From contig JAGHUE010000105.1 in assembly GCA_018064985.1 (NCBI GenBank), positions 1 to 34,740 of the forward strand: a stretch of DNA of 34,740 bases. The letters run 5' to 3'. The position numbers and the translations under genes are program-made. Of this stretch, positions 1 through 7,962 are shown in pieces. Every line of letters starts with the position of its first letter. The stretch's first letter is position 1. The DNA comes from Candidatus Colicola faecequi. GTDB lineage: Bacteria; Bacteroidota; Bacteroidia; Bacteroidales; Paludibacteraceae. The notes beneath the pieces were generated by a model, which ran no database searches, was not told the origin of the DNA, and saw only the letters and a program-made list of their open reading frames with translations.

Positions 1-91
1 CTACTCAATAAATAGAAAATTTCTTCCATAGTATCAGTTTTTTATTATATACTAAATATAACAAAAAGTTTGTAAAAGTCAATAGATTTTG

Positions 92-1081
92 ATGGCAGCA
101 GATAATACGACCGATCAATGGCAATGGCAGGAGCCGGGACATGCGTGGCATGGAAGGGGCATCTACCACATGACGCTCACGCAGACCGACCGCTCCGAAG
201 GGCGACTGGGGACACTCGTCGATTCAGACGACCCGGAGAGCGCACACGTGGCAGTCAGCCCATTGGGACGCATGGTCATAGAAGAGCTCCAAGCCTCTAC
301 AGTCCATCATCCCGAGATAGAGATATGGGCTTATCAAATCATGCCCGACCATCTGCACGCTATCATCCACGTGAGCCGCGAGATGCCATGTGGCATCATG
401 ACCGTAGTGCGCGGCTTCTGGCAGAGTACCAAGCGACGCTACCGTGAATGGCTATCGTCGATTATGCCGGATGACATCCGGCGAAACGAACAATACGAGC
501 TTCCTGGCAACCTCTTCGGAGAGATGCCCTTCGTGAGGCCAATGTCGCGCAAAGGGCAGCTGAATAATATGATCCGCTATGTGCACGACAACCCCAGACG
601 ATTGGCTGTGAAGCGACTTCACCCCGGTTTCTTCCGCGTGATGCACGGCGTAGAAACAGGCGAAACAACTATGGATGCCGTGGGCAATATGCTGCTGCTC
701 CAGCAGCTGAAGCGGCAGACCGTGCATGTCCGGAGGACAATGGTGGAAGAAGCAGAGCACGGCAACAATGCTCCGCTACGCGACTATATGAACGGATGCA
801 TCCTGGCAGCCCGACAGGGCACGCTGCTCATCTCACCGTTCATCTCTCCTCATGAACGCATGGTGCGCGAGCAGTTGCTCAGAGAGCAGTTGCCGTTTGT
901 GCAACTGATGGACAACGGTTTTCCTCCTCTTTACAAACCCGACGGGGTGCTGATAACGGCAGTAGCTGAAGGGCGGGTGCTGCTGCTTGCCCCGCAGGAA
1001 TACACGCCCGATAAGCGCACCATCTCCCGCGAGGAATGCCGGCAGCTCAATGCGCTGGCCGATCAGATAGCAGCAGAGTAG
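92..1081 (+). CDS. REP-associated tyrosine transposase-like protein (Y1_Tnp/HUH) with extra C-terminal Rossmann/DprA-like domain
   Basis: HUH-type motif 'MPDHLHAIIHV' and downstream tyrosine in 'MIRYVHDNPRRL', typical of IS200/RAYT Y1 transposases. ATG at 92; the track start at 89 is TTG. Confidence 0.85.
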   Translation: MAADNTTDQWQWQEPGHAWHGRGIYHMTLTQTDRSEGRLGTLVDSDDPESAHVAVSPLGRMVIEELQASTVHHPEIEIWAYQIMPDHLHAIIHVSREMPCGIMTVVRGFWQSTKRRYREWLSSIMPDDIRRNEQYELPGNLFGEMPFVRPMSRKGQLNNMIRYVHDNPRRLAVKRLHPGFFRVMHGVETGETTMDAVGNMLLLQQLKRQTVHVRRTMVEEAEHGNNAPLRDYMNGCILAARQGTLLISPFISPHERMVREQLLREQLPFVQLMDNGFPPLYKPDGVLITAVAEGRVLLLAPQEYTPDKRTISREECRQLNALADQIAAE

Positions 1082-1098
1082 GAAGGACAAAATGAGCT

Positions 1099-1127
1099 AA
1101 GGGTGGGGCTATGCCTCGCCCTTTTTT
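1099..1127 (+). terminator. Rho-independent terminator after the RAYT gene
   Basis: AAGGGTGGGGC-tat-GCCTCGCCCTT followed by TTTT, just after the stop at 1081. Confidence 0.7.
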
Positions 1128-1176
1128 GTGCCCGAAGGGAGGGGAGAAATTTTTTTGAAAAAATTTATCAGGTATA

Positions 1177-1207
1177 TTGTCTATGTCAAAGAATTGTGCT
1201 ACCTTTG
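1177..1207 (+). promoter_or_regulatory. Bacteroidota-type promoter (TTG-N20-TACCTTTG)
   Basis: TTG at 1177-1179 and TACCTTTG at 1200-1207, upstream of the ORF at 1269. Confidence 0.6.
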
Positions 1208-1268
1208 CAGACGGTACAAAAATTAGCCCGAACCAGCATTTTTAAACCTAAATAAAATTTAAGTCTCA

Positions 1269-2558
1269 ATGTTTGATTTTTCTAAATTGGAGATTCCCCC
1301 GACAGCTGAACAGATTAAGCTGGAGGAGAGTCGTGATGCAGCAAAGGAATCATTTGACGAAATCCGTCAGGAGATGGCTGACATGCGAACTTTGTTGACG
1401 CATCCGGAACTAGACCACGACGATGTTTGCAATCTGTCAAACATTTTGCCTCTGATCGGAGAAAATCTTTCCGCTGCTCGAGAAAGTTTCTTTGAGTTTT
1501 CTCGTTTGCGCAGGGAGACAATTTCCGCCGTCGGTCCGCATGACATCCATTTTATTAACCGGCCTCTACAGCAAGCTTTGCAAGACGCACAAGCTGTTAT
1601 CGACCAGACACGCGTATTGCAGCGGAAAGAAGCATTCGCTGCCGATAATAAGATTTTGCGTATGCTTTACAAAATTGAGGTTGCAGTAGAGGAGCATCAG
1701 CGCCAATTCGGTGTAATAAAGAGGGAGTACGACAATCTTGATAATGCCATCAATAAGTGCAGCGAGCAAGAACATGGAAGGCGTATGATGTTTTCTATGG
1801 ATAGTCTCCTAAAAGTTATCACCTCATCAATAGATGATACAAGAGAAAGCTACTTTTCTCATGTGTTGGGCTTTTCGCCACGCCCCAAAATTGAAATCTC
1901 ATTCTCCAACCCAATCAGCAAGATAGTTGCCGGTTGCAATACGAAAGAGAACTGCATAGCTCGCCAGAAAGATATTTTGGAGCGAATGTCGGAGATTCTT
2001 CCTGATTTTGACGCGAACAAAGCCAGAGATTGGAATAGTTTTGCCTGTAGTATTCATAAGCACAAATTAGGTTTCCGTGCAGTCAATGAACTTTTTATCG
2101 GCTTGTCAGCATGGCAAATCTTGAACGAGTTGAAAGATACATCTCCCTCTCAAAGAAAGAAGGCCGGAAGAACGGCAGAGGAGTTTTTTGACTACATATC
2201 ATTTGATGATTTTCGACGATCATTCGCGGAACGTGTTGCCGCTAAAAATAAGAAAATGAATATAGTACGATTTGCCGCTTGCTATTTGATTTCATTATTT
2301 GGAACCTCATACGCCGGCTTTATACCGTCGTATTTGCAGCGGTTGGCCGAATGTTTTAAAGAGTTTGCCTCCGTCAAATTGAGGACAATGCAGCGCCATG
2401 TAAGTAAGGTAGTTGAGTGGCTGTACAAATTCCAAGATAAGTGCTGCTGCAATTGCAGCACTAAAATAGAAAATCAGTTCCACATGGTAAAAGAAGCTAT
2501 TGAAAATATCCGGAACTGCTTCAAAAAATACCAGATTGCATACGTAGGTGACATTTAA
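1269..2558 (+). CDS. Hypothetical protein, largely helical/coiled-coil, no family recognised
   Basis: 429-aa ORF with ATG start and an upstream TAnnTTTG promoter; more AT-rich than neighbours; Cys cluster 'DKCCCNCS' near the C-terminus. Confidence 0.7.
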   Translation: MFDFSKLEIPPTAEQIKLEESRDAAKESFDEIRQEMADMRTLLTHPELDHDDVCNLSNILPLIGENLSAARESFFEFSRLRRETISAVGPHDIHFINRPLQQALQDAQAVIDQTRVLQRKEAFAADNKILRMLYKIEVAVEEHQRQFGVIKREYDNLDNAINKCSEQEHGRRMMFSMDSLLKVITSSIDDTRESYFSHVLGFSPRPKIEISFSNPISKIVAGCNTKENCIARQKDILERMSEILPDFDANKARDWNSFACSIHKHKLGFRAVNELFIGLSAWQILNELKDTSPSQRKKAGRTAEEFFDYISFDDFRRSFAERVAAKNKKMNIVRFAACYLISLFGTSYAGFIPSYLQRLAECFKEFASVKLRTMQRHVSKVVEWLYKFQDKCCCNCSTKIENQFHMVKEAIENIRNCFKKYQIAYVGDI

Positions 2559-2612
2559 TTGGTGTATTAAATTAAGTGTCAATCTAGTTTTTATCAAATA
2601 CATCCTTTTTTA

Positions 2613-2620
2613 TACTTTTG
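2613..2620 (+). promoter_or_regulatory. Candidate -7 box (TACTTTTG)
   Basis: Matches TAnnTTTG; no clear -33 TTG seen. Confidence 0.45.
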
Positions 2621-2656
2621 CAACCGCATTCGTGAAGATCCGGATCGGTTGACAAT

Positions 2657-2695
2657 AAAACCGTTCTTCTTCTCGGAGGACGGTTTTCTTTTTGC
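2657..2695 (+). terminator. Terminator/attenuator-like hairpin in leader of the ORF at 2799
   Basis: AAAACCGTTCTTC-ttctc-GGAGGACGGTTTT (13 bp including G-U pairs) followed by CTTTTTG. Confidence 0.6.
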
Positions 2696-2798
2696 AACGC
2701 TAGCAATTCTGCATGGAGAAAGCGACGCCACGAAAGACGTAATGGTGCAGCGTTATGGAGTGGCTTATTGCACCTTCCACTTTTAAATATAATAAAAG

Positions 2799-3305
2799 AT
2801 GAAGGACAATCATTCTCTCACCGCAATGCAGGGTGCCGGCGTTCAAGCCAGAACTGCAGAACATCTTCTTTATAGCTTCTGCGACGCGGAAGTAAGCAAT
2901 GGCGAAAACGTGTTTATCAAACACCCGGCTCGCGTCCGGTTCGCCACCGAGAAACCAACCGCCGCCATGCGTTCAGATGCCAACCGTATGCCCGTATACG
3001 GCCTTACGCACGAGATTATTACGGCCTCTATCAACGAGGGATTCGACATGAACTTCGCAGAAACCTGTCCGCCCCTGATCAGCGTCACGCTGAGGAAATC
3101 GTCGCCTACGCTCCTCAAGCTGGTGAAAGAGTGCTGCAGCAATCAGTACGTCGGTTGCGTCGGCCACAAAGACAACGAGTACGTGAAGCTCTATTTCTGC
3201 TTTCTCTTCGATAGCCTGTTCGTTTCGTTGGCCACCCTCATCAGCTACATCGCCGATGAGATCATCAGTGAGGAAACAGAAGTCAGACTCGAAAACCTTA
3301 TCTGA
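2799..3305 (+). CDS. Hypothetical protein
   Basis: 168-aa ORF with ATG start; ends 5 nt before the next ORF; no family recognised. Confidence 0.6.
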   Translation: MKDNHSLTAMQGAGVQARTAEHLLYSFCDAEVSNGENVFIKHPARVRFATEKPTAAMRSDANRMPVYGLTHEIITASINEGFDMNFAETCPPLISVTLRKSSPTLLKLVKECCSNQYVGCVGHKDNEYVKLYFCFLFDSLFVSLATLISYIADEIISEETEVRLENLI

Positions 3306-3310
3306 GCCGT

Positions 3311-3730
3311 ATGAGCAGCAAGAAACAATCGCATCAGTGGGGCGGGAGCCCCGCTGAGCTTCTCGAAGCGATGCATGCGGTAGACCGGCTGCACAGGGCA
3401 GGAGGGCTGTATGCCGTTAGTTTCCGCGAGGAATACTACTTCGTAGAGCGCTCGCTCATCGAGCTCGGTGTACTGACTCCTTCGCGCGGCATGACCTGCC
3501 ACAAAGAGTTCTTCGCGCTGATGGACCGGATTGGCTACAGCTTCCCGCTCGGCCGTCCCGGCAAGCGCGACCTGGCTGCCGCTGCGGCTTACATCACCGC
3601 CGATCCCTTCCCTTGGAGGGCTGCGCCCGGGCAACGGCTCGACGACAACGAAGCCGACCTCCCTCGCTGGCAACAGATCCTCTTCTGCCTCCAGCGCCGT
3701 CTCTCCCCGCCAACGTCAATAATTCAATAA
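3311..3730 (+). CDS. Hypothetical protein
   Basis: 139-aa ORF starting 5 nt after the upstream stop; operon-like spacing; no family recognised. Confidence 0.6.
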   Translation: MSSKKQSHQWGGSPAELLEAMHAVDRLHRAGGLYAVSFREEYYFVERSLIELGVLTPSRGMTCHKEFFALMDRIGYSFPLGRPGKRDLAAAAAYITADPFPWRAAPGQRLDDNEADLPRWQQILFCLQRRLSPPTSIIQ

Positions 3731-3755
3731 TTCAACGAAATTAATGAGTCGAGTA

Positions 3756-3787
3756 TTTGCTTATCTCACAAAAAATAACTAACTTTG
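3756..3787 (+). promoter_or_regulatory. Bacteroidota-type promoter for the GH3 gene (TTTG-N20-TAACTTTG)
   Basis: TTTG at 3756-3759 and TAACTTTG at 3780-3787. Confidence 0.7.
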
Positions 3788-3866
3788 CAGCGCAAAGTTG
3801 GCCGAAGGGGCAAGAACCACCGGCCCCCGACATATCACCGAACAGTCATTAATATATAATACGCGT

Positions 3867-6167
3867 ATGAAAAAAATGTTTCTTCTGCTTGCGCTCGCAG
3901 TAGCTACTTCGCTCTCGGCACAAGTGTATCTCGATCAGAATGCTCCGATCGAGGATCGTGTGGAAGACGCGCTCTCCCGCATGACTCTTATGGAAAAAAT
4001 CAACATGATCCACGCTCAGTCGAAGTTCTCTTCTGCCGGTGTGGCTCGCTTGGGTATCCCCGAAGTATGGACTTCCGACGGCCCTCACGGTGTGCGTGCC
4101 GAGGTGCTGTGGGACGAATGGAACACGGCCAACTGGACCAACGACTCCATTACCGCTTTCCCGGCTCTCACCTGCCTCTCTGCCACCTGGAACCCCGCAA
4201 TGTCGGGCCTTTACGGCAAGAACCTCGGTGAGGAAGCGCTCTTCCGCAAGAAGACCGTATTGCTCGGCCCGGGTGTGAACATCTACCGCACCCCGCTCAA
4301 CGGCCGCAACTTCGAGTACATGGGTGAAGACCCGCTGCTCTCCAGCCGCATGGTAGTTCCGTATATCCAGGAGCTCCAGAAGAACGGCGTGGCTGCCTGC
4401 GTAAAGCACTTTGCGCTCAACAACCAGGAAGTGGGCCGCCACACGACCAACGTGCACGTATCGGACCGCGCCCTCTACGAGATCTACCTCCCCGCCTTCA
4501 AGGCTGCCGTGCAGGAAGCCGGTACCTGGAGCATCATGGGTGCTTACAACCTCTATCGAGGCCACTGGTGCTGCCAGAATGATATACTTCTCAACCGCAT
4601 TCTCCGCGATGAGTGGGGCTTCGACGGCGCTGTCATCTCTGATTGGGGTGGCGTCAACAATACAGAGGAAGCTATTACCGGTGGTATGGCCCTTGAGTAC
4701 GGTACCTGGACCGACGGCCTTGTCAATATCTCCGGCAACGGCTATGAGGCTTACTACTTGGCAATGCCTTACTACAACCTCATCAAGGCCGGCAAGTACG
4801 GCACTAAGGAACTCGACAACAAAGTGCGCAACGTGCTCCGCCTGATCTTCCGCACTACGATGGCTCCCCGCCGTGGCTTCGGCGCTCTCTGCTCGGAGGA
4901 ACATGCGGCTGCTGCCCGCAAGATTGCAGGCGAGGGTATCGTCCTTCTTCAGAACCGCGGCAACGTGCTCCCGATCAACATCGCTCAGCTCGCTACCAAG
5001 AAATCTACGCAGGGCGCCGTGATGACTACCGACCTTCAGTACCCCACCATCCTCGTGGTAGGCGAGAACGCTGTCAAGCCCCTTACCGTAGGCGGCGGCT
5101 CGTCGTCGCTCAAGGCCAAGTATGAGATCTCTCCGCTGGCAGGCATCAAGGAGCGTGCTGGCCGTGAGGCTGAAGTGCGCTGGGTACGCGGCTACGTAGG
5201 AACCGGTGCCAGCCGTCAGGACGGTATGGTAGTAGGTGCGGAACTGGAGGACCATCGTCCTGCAGCAGAAGTGACAGCAGAAGCTGTAAATGCTGCCAAG
5301 GAAGCCGACATCGTGATCTTCGTAGGCGGTCTGAATAAAGAGGGCAATCAGGATTGCGAGGGTGTAGACCGCTTGCAGTATGAGTTGCCTTACGGCCAGA
5401 ACGAGGTGCTCGAGGCTATTGCTGCCGTCAACCCCAACGTGGTATTCGTAAACGTGAGCGGCAACGCTGTAGCTATGCCGTGGCTCCAGAAAGTGCCGGC
5501 TGTGCTCCAGGCTTGGTTCCTCGGTTCGGAAGCCGGTCACGCTATTGCTGACGTGCTCTTCGGCGACGTCAATCCTTCCGGCAAGCTCCCCTTCACCATC
5601 ATGCCCGCTCTTACCGACTATCCCGCTCATCAGATGGGCGAGGAGGTATATCCCGGCGTGGCATCCGACAAGCGCAACGACCGTCATCCCGACCTCATGG
5701 AGGAATACTACAAGGAAGATATCTTCGTGGGTTACCGCTATGCCGACCTTGCTCCCAAGGCACGTAAGGCAGTTACCGGCGTAGTCAACAAGAGCCAGCC
5801 GCTCTTCCCCTTCGGCCACGGCCTTTCTTACACCACCTTCGAGTATGGCAAAGCAACTATTGCCGGCAATGTGGTTACCCTTACCGTCAAGAACACCGGT
5901 GCTGTAGCCGGCAAGGAAGTGGTAGAGCTGTACGTAGCTCCCAAGAAGCCGTCGGTTGTCCGTCCGGTAAAGGAACTCAAGGCATTCGACAAGGTGGAAC
6001 TCCAGCCGGGCGAAACGAAGACCCTGAGCTTCACCCTTACCGAGGATATGTTCCAGTACTTCAACGAGGCCAAGCATGCCTTCGTTACCGACAAGGGTGC
6101 ATATACCATTCTCATCGGATCGTCGTCGAAAGACATCCGCACGCAGGTGGCTTACGAAGTGAAATAA
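3867..6167 (+). CDS. Glycoside hydrolase family 3 (beta-glucosidase-like), secreted
   Basis: Signal peptide MKKMFLLLALAVATSLSAQ; GH3 motifs 'WTSDGPHGVR', 'KHFALNNQE', 'GFDGAVISDWGG' (nucleophile Asp); C-terminal fibronectin-III-like region. ATG at 3867; the track start at 3798 is TTG. Confidence 0.93.
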   Translation: MKKMFLLLALAVATSLSAQVYLDQNAPIEDRVEDALSRMTLMEKINMIHAQSKFSSAGVARLGIPEVWTSDGPHGVRAEVLWDEWNTANWTNDSITAFPALTCLSATWNPAMSGLYGKNLGEEALFRKKTVLLGPGVNIYRTPLNGRNFEYMGEDPLLSSRMVVPYIQELQKNGVAACVKHFALNNQEVGRHTTNVHVSDRALYEIYLPAFKAAVQEAGTWSIMGAYNLYRGHWCCQNDILLNRILRDEWGFDGAVISDWGGVNNTEEAITGGMALEYGTWTDGLVNISGNGYEAYYLAMPYYNLIKAGKYGTKELDNKVRNVLRLIFRTTMAPRRGFGALCSEEHAAAARKIAGEGIVLLQNRGNVLPINIAQLATKKSTQGAVMTTDLQYPTILVVGENAVKPLTVGGGSSSLKAKYEISPLAGIKERAGREAEVRWVRGYVGTGASRQDGMVVGAELEDHRPAAEVTAEAVNAAKEADIVIFVGGLNKEGNQDCEGVDRLQYELPYGQNEVLEAIAAVNPNVVFVNVSGNAVAMPWLQKVPAVLQAWFLGSEAGHAIADVLFGDVNPSGKLPFTIMPALTDYPAHQMGEEVYPGVASDKRNDRHPDLMEEYYKEDIFVGYRYADLAPKARKAVTGVVNKSQPLFPFGHGLSYTTFEYGKATIAGNVVTLTVKNTGAVAGKEVVELYVAPKKPSVVRPVKELKAFDKVELQPGETKTLSFTLTEDMFQYFNEAKHAFVTDKGAYTILIGSSSKDIRTQVAYEVK

Positions 6168-6195
6168 TCCGAAAGGAAATAGTATGCGATGTGGA

Positions 6196-6228
6196 AAGAA
6201 GCGAGGTGAATGTGCCTCGCTTCTTTTG
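6196..6228 (+). terminator. Rho-independent terminator after GH3
   Basis: AAGAAGCGAGG-tgaatgtg-CCTCGCTTCTT followed by TT (11-bp perfect stem). Confidence 0.85.
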
Positions 6229-6445
6229 TCGTTTTCCGGAATAAGAAAGTCCATGTTTCAGCCGATTCTCTATGGAGCGGTTTATACGCATATTTTCTAA
6301 ATTTTTCAGATAAAATTTGAAAAAGCGAATATTACCTTAATTTATTAAGGTACAATTTACAAATGCAGGAAGTTGTGAAAAATGCACAATAAAAAAGTCC
6401 ATGATTTTCGCAAAATCGGCTATTTCTGCGACCGAAATTTTGTAG

Positions 6446-6453
6446 TAATTTTG
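6446..6453 (+). promoter_or_regulatory. -7 box of the MFS gene promoter (TAATTTTG)
   Basis: Matches TAnnTTTG, upstream of the MFS ATG at 6523. Confidence 0.6.
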
Positions 6454-6522
6454 TCCCCGAAATCATAATGGGCGTATTGTGCGCTCCGGAACCCTTAGAA
6501 TTTAATATACAATCATATCCAT

Positions 6523-7905
6523 ATGAAACACTCTAATCTGTATCTTATCACCATTGCGCTCATCAGCGCTATGGGTGGTCTGCTCTTCGGTTACGACTGG
6601 GTGGTGATCGGTGGTGCGAAGCCGTTTTATGAGCAATTCTTCGGTATAGCCGGCAGCCCCTCGCTTCAGGGCCTGGCTATGACTACTGCGCTTATCGGCT
6701 GCTGCATCGGTGCCGTATGTGCCGGTAAGCTCAGCGACCGCTTCGGCCGCAAGCCGATGATGCTGATTGCTGCACTTATGTTTATCGGAACGTCTTTCGG
6801 TACGGGTGTGGCCAACTCGTTTGTTGTGTTCAATATCTTCCGTTTCCTCGGTGGTCTGGCTATCGGTCTGGCAACCAACGTATCGCCGATGTATATCGCC
6901 GAGATTTCTCCGTCGCATCTTCGCGGCCGCTTGGTGGCTACCAATCAGTTGGCTACCGTGCTGGGTATTCTCTCCGCTCAGGTGGTGAACTGGCTCGTTG
7001 CCGAGGCTGTTCCTGCTGACTTCACGGGTGAGATGATTGCCGCCAGCTGGAACGGCCAGTGGGGTTGGCGCTGGATGTTCTGGGCCATGATGGTGCCGGC
7101 TACGCTGTTCTTCTTCATGGCGTTCTTCGTTCCGGAAAGTCCGCGTTGGCTCATCATGAAGGGCCGTGCCGATCGTGCGATGAACGTGCTCCGCATGATT
7201 GGTGGCGACGAATATGCCAAGGAAGCATGCGAGGGGGTAAGCGCATCCATTGCTTCTGATGTACAGGGCCGTTTTGCCGATCTGCTTCAGCGCAAGTACG
7301 TGAACGTGCTCTTGATCGGTGTGGTGCTTGCCGTATTCCAGCAGTGGTGCGGTATCAACGTGATCTTCAATTATGCTCAGGAGATCTTCATGGCTGCAGG
7401 CTATGGCGTGAGCGACGTGCTGATGAACATTGTGGTAACGGGTGTGACCAACGTGATCTTCACCGTATTGGCCATGTTCCTCGTAGACAAGTGGGGCCGC
7501 AAGGCGCTGCTGCTCATGGGTTCTGTAGGCTTGTCGGTAATCTATCTCTTGATGGGCGGAGCTTACTTCTTCCATATCTCCGGTATCGCATTGCTGATCA
7601 TCGTAGTGCTGGCTATCGCTTGCTACGCTATGACGCTTGCTCCCGTGATGTGGATCGTAGTGAGCGAGATCTTCCCCAACAAGATCCGCGGTGTAGCCAT
7701 GTCGGTAGCTACGTTCGCACTCTGGGCAGCATGCTCTACGCTTACGTATACCTTCCCGATTCTGAACAGCAACCTCGGCGCAGCCGGCACGTTCTGGGTA
7801 TATGGCGCAATCTGCGTAGCAGGCGGTCTGTTCGTCTGGAAGAAAGTGCCTGAGACCAAGGGCAAGTCGCTCGAGGAACTCGAGAAAGACCTCGTAAAAG
7901 AATAA
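6523..7905 (+). CDS. Sugar porter (SP) family MFS transporter
   Basis: Motifs 'GGLLFGYDWVVIGG', 'DRFGRKPMM', 'PESPRWLIMKGR', 'VPETKGKSLEELE'; 12-TM-like hydrophobic pattern. Confidence 0.93.
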   Translation: MKHSNLYLITIALISAMGGLLFGYDWVVIGGAKPFYEQFFGIAGSPSLQGLAMTTALIGCCIGAVCAGKLSDRFGRKPMMLIAALMFIGTSFGTGVANSFVVFNIFRFLGGLAIGLATNVSPMYIAEISPSHLRGRLVATNQLATVLGILSAQVVNWLVAEAVPADFTGEMIAASWNGQWGWRWMFWAMMVPATLFFFMAFFVPESPRWLIMKGRADRAMNVLRMIGGDEYAKEACEGVSASIASDVQGRFADLLQRKYVNVLLIGVVLAVFQQWCGINVIFNYAQEIFMAAGYGVSDVLMNIVVTGVTNVIFTVLAMFLVDKWGRKALLLMGSVGLSVIYLLMGGAYFFHISGIALLIIVVLAIACYAMTLAPVMWIVVSEIFPNKIRGVAMSVATFALWAACSTLTYTFPILNSNLGAAGTFWVYGAICVAGGLFVWKKVPETKGKSLEELEKDLVKE

Positions 7906-7962
7906 TCAAAACCTTATCCGTTCGTTAATTACCTTATATAAAATAATACTATTCCATTATAT

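Noticed and set aside
3849-6254. 801-aa minus-strand ORF
   Set aside because: Antisense to the clear GH3 gene; low-complexity His/Val/Glu-rich composition expected from mirror codons of a GC-rich gene; no motifs.
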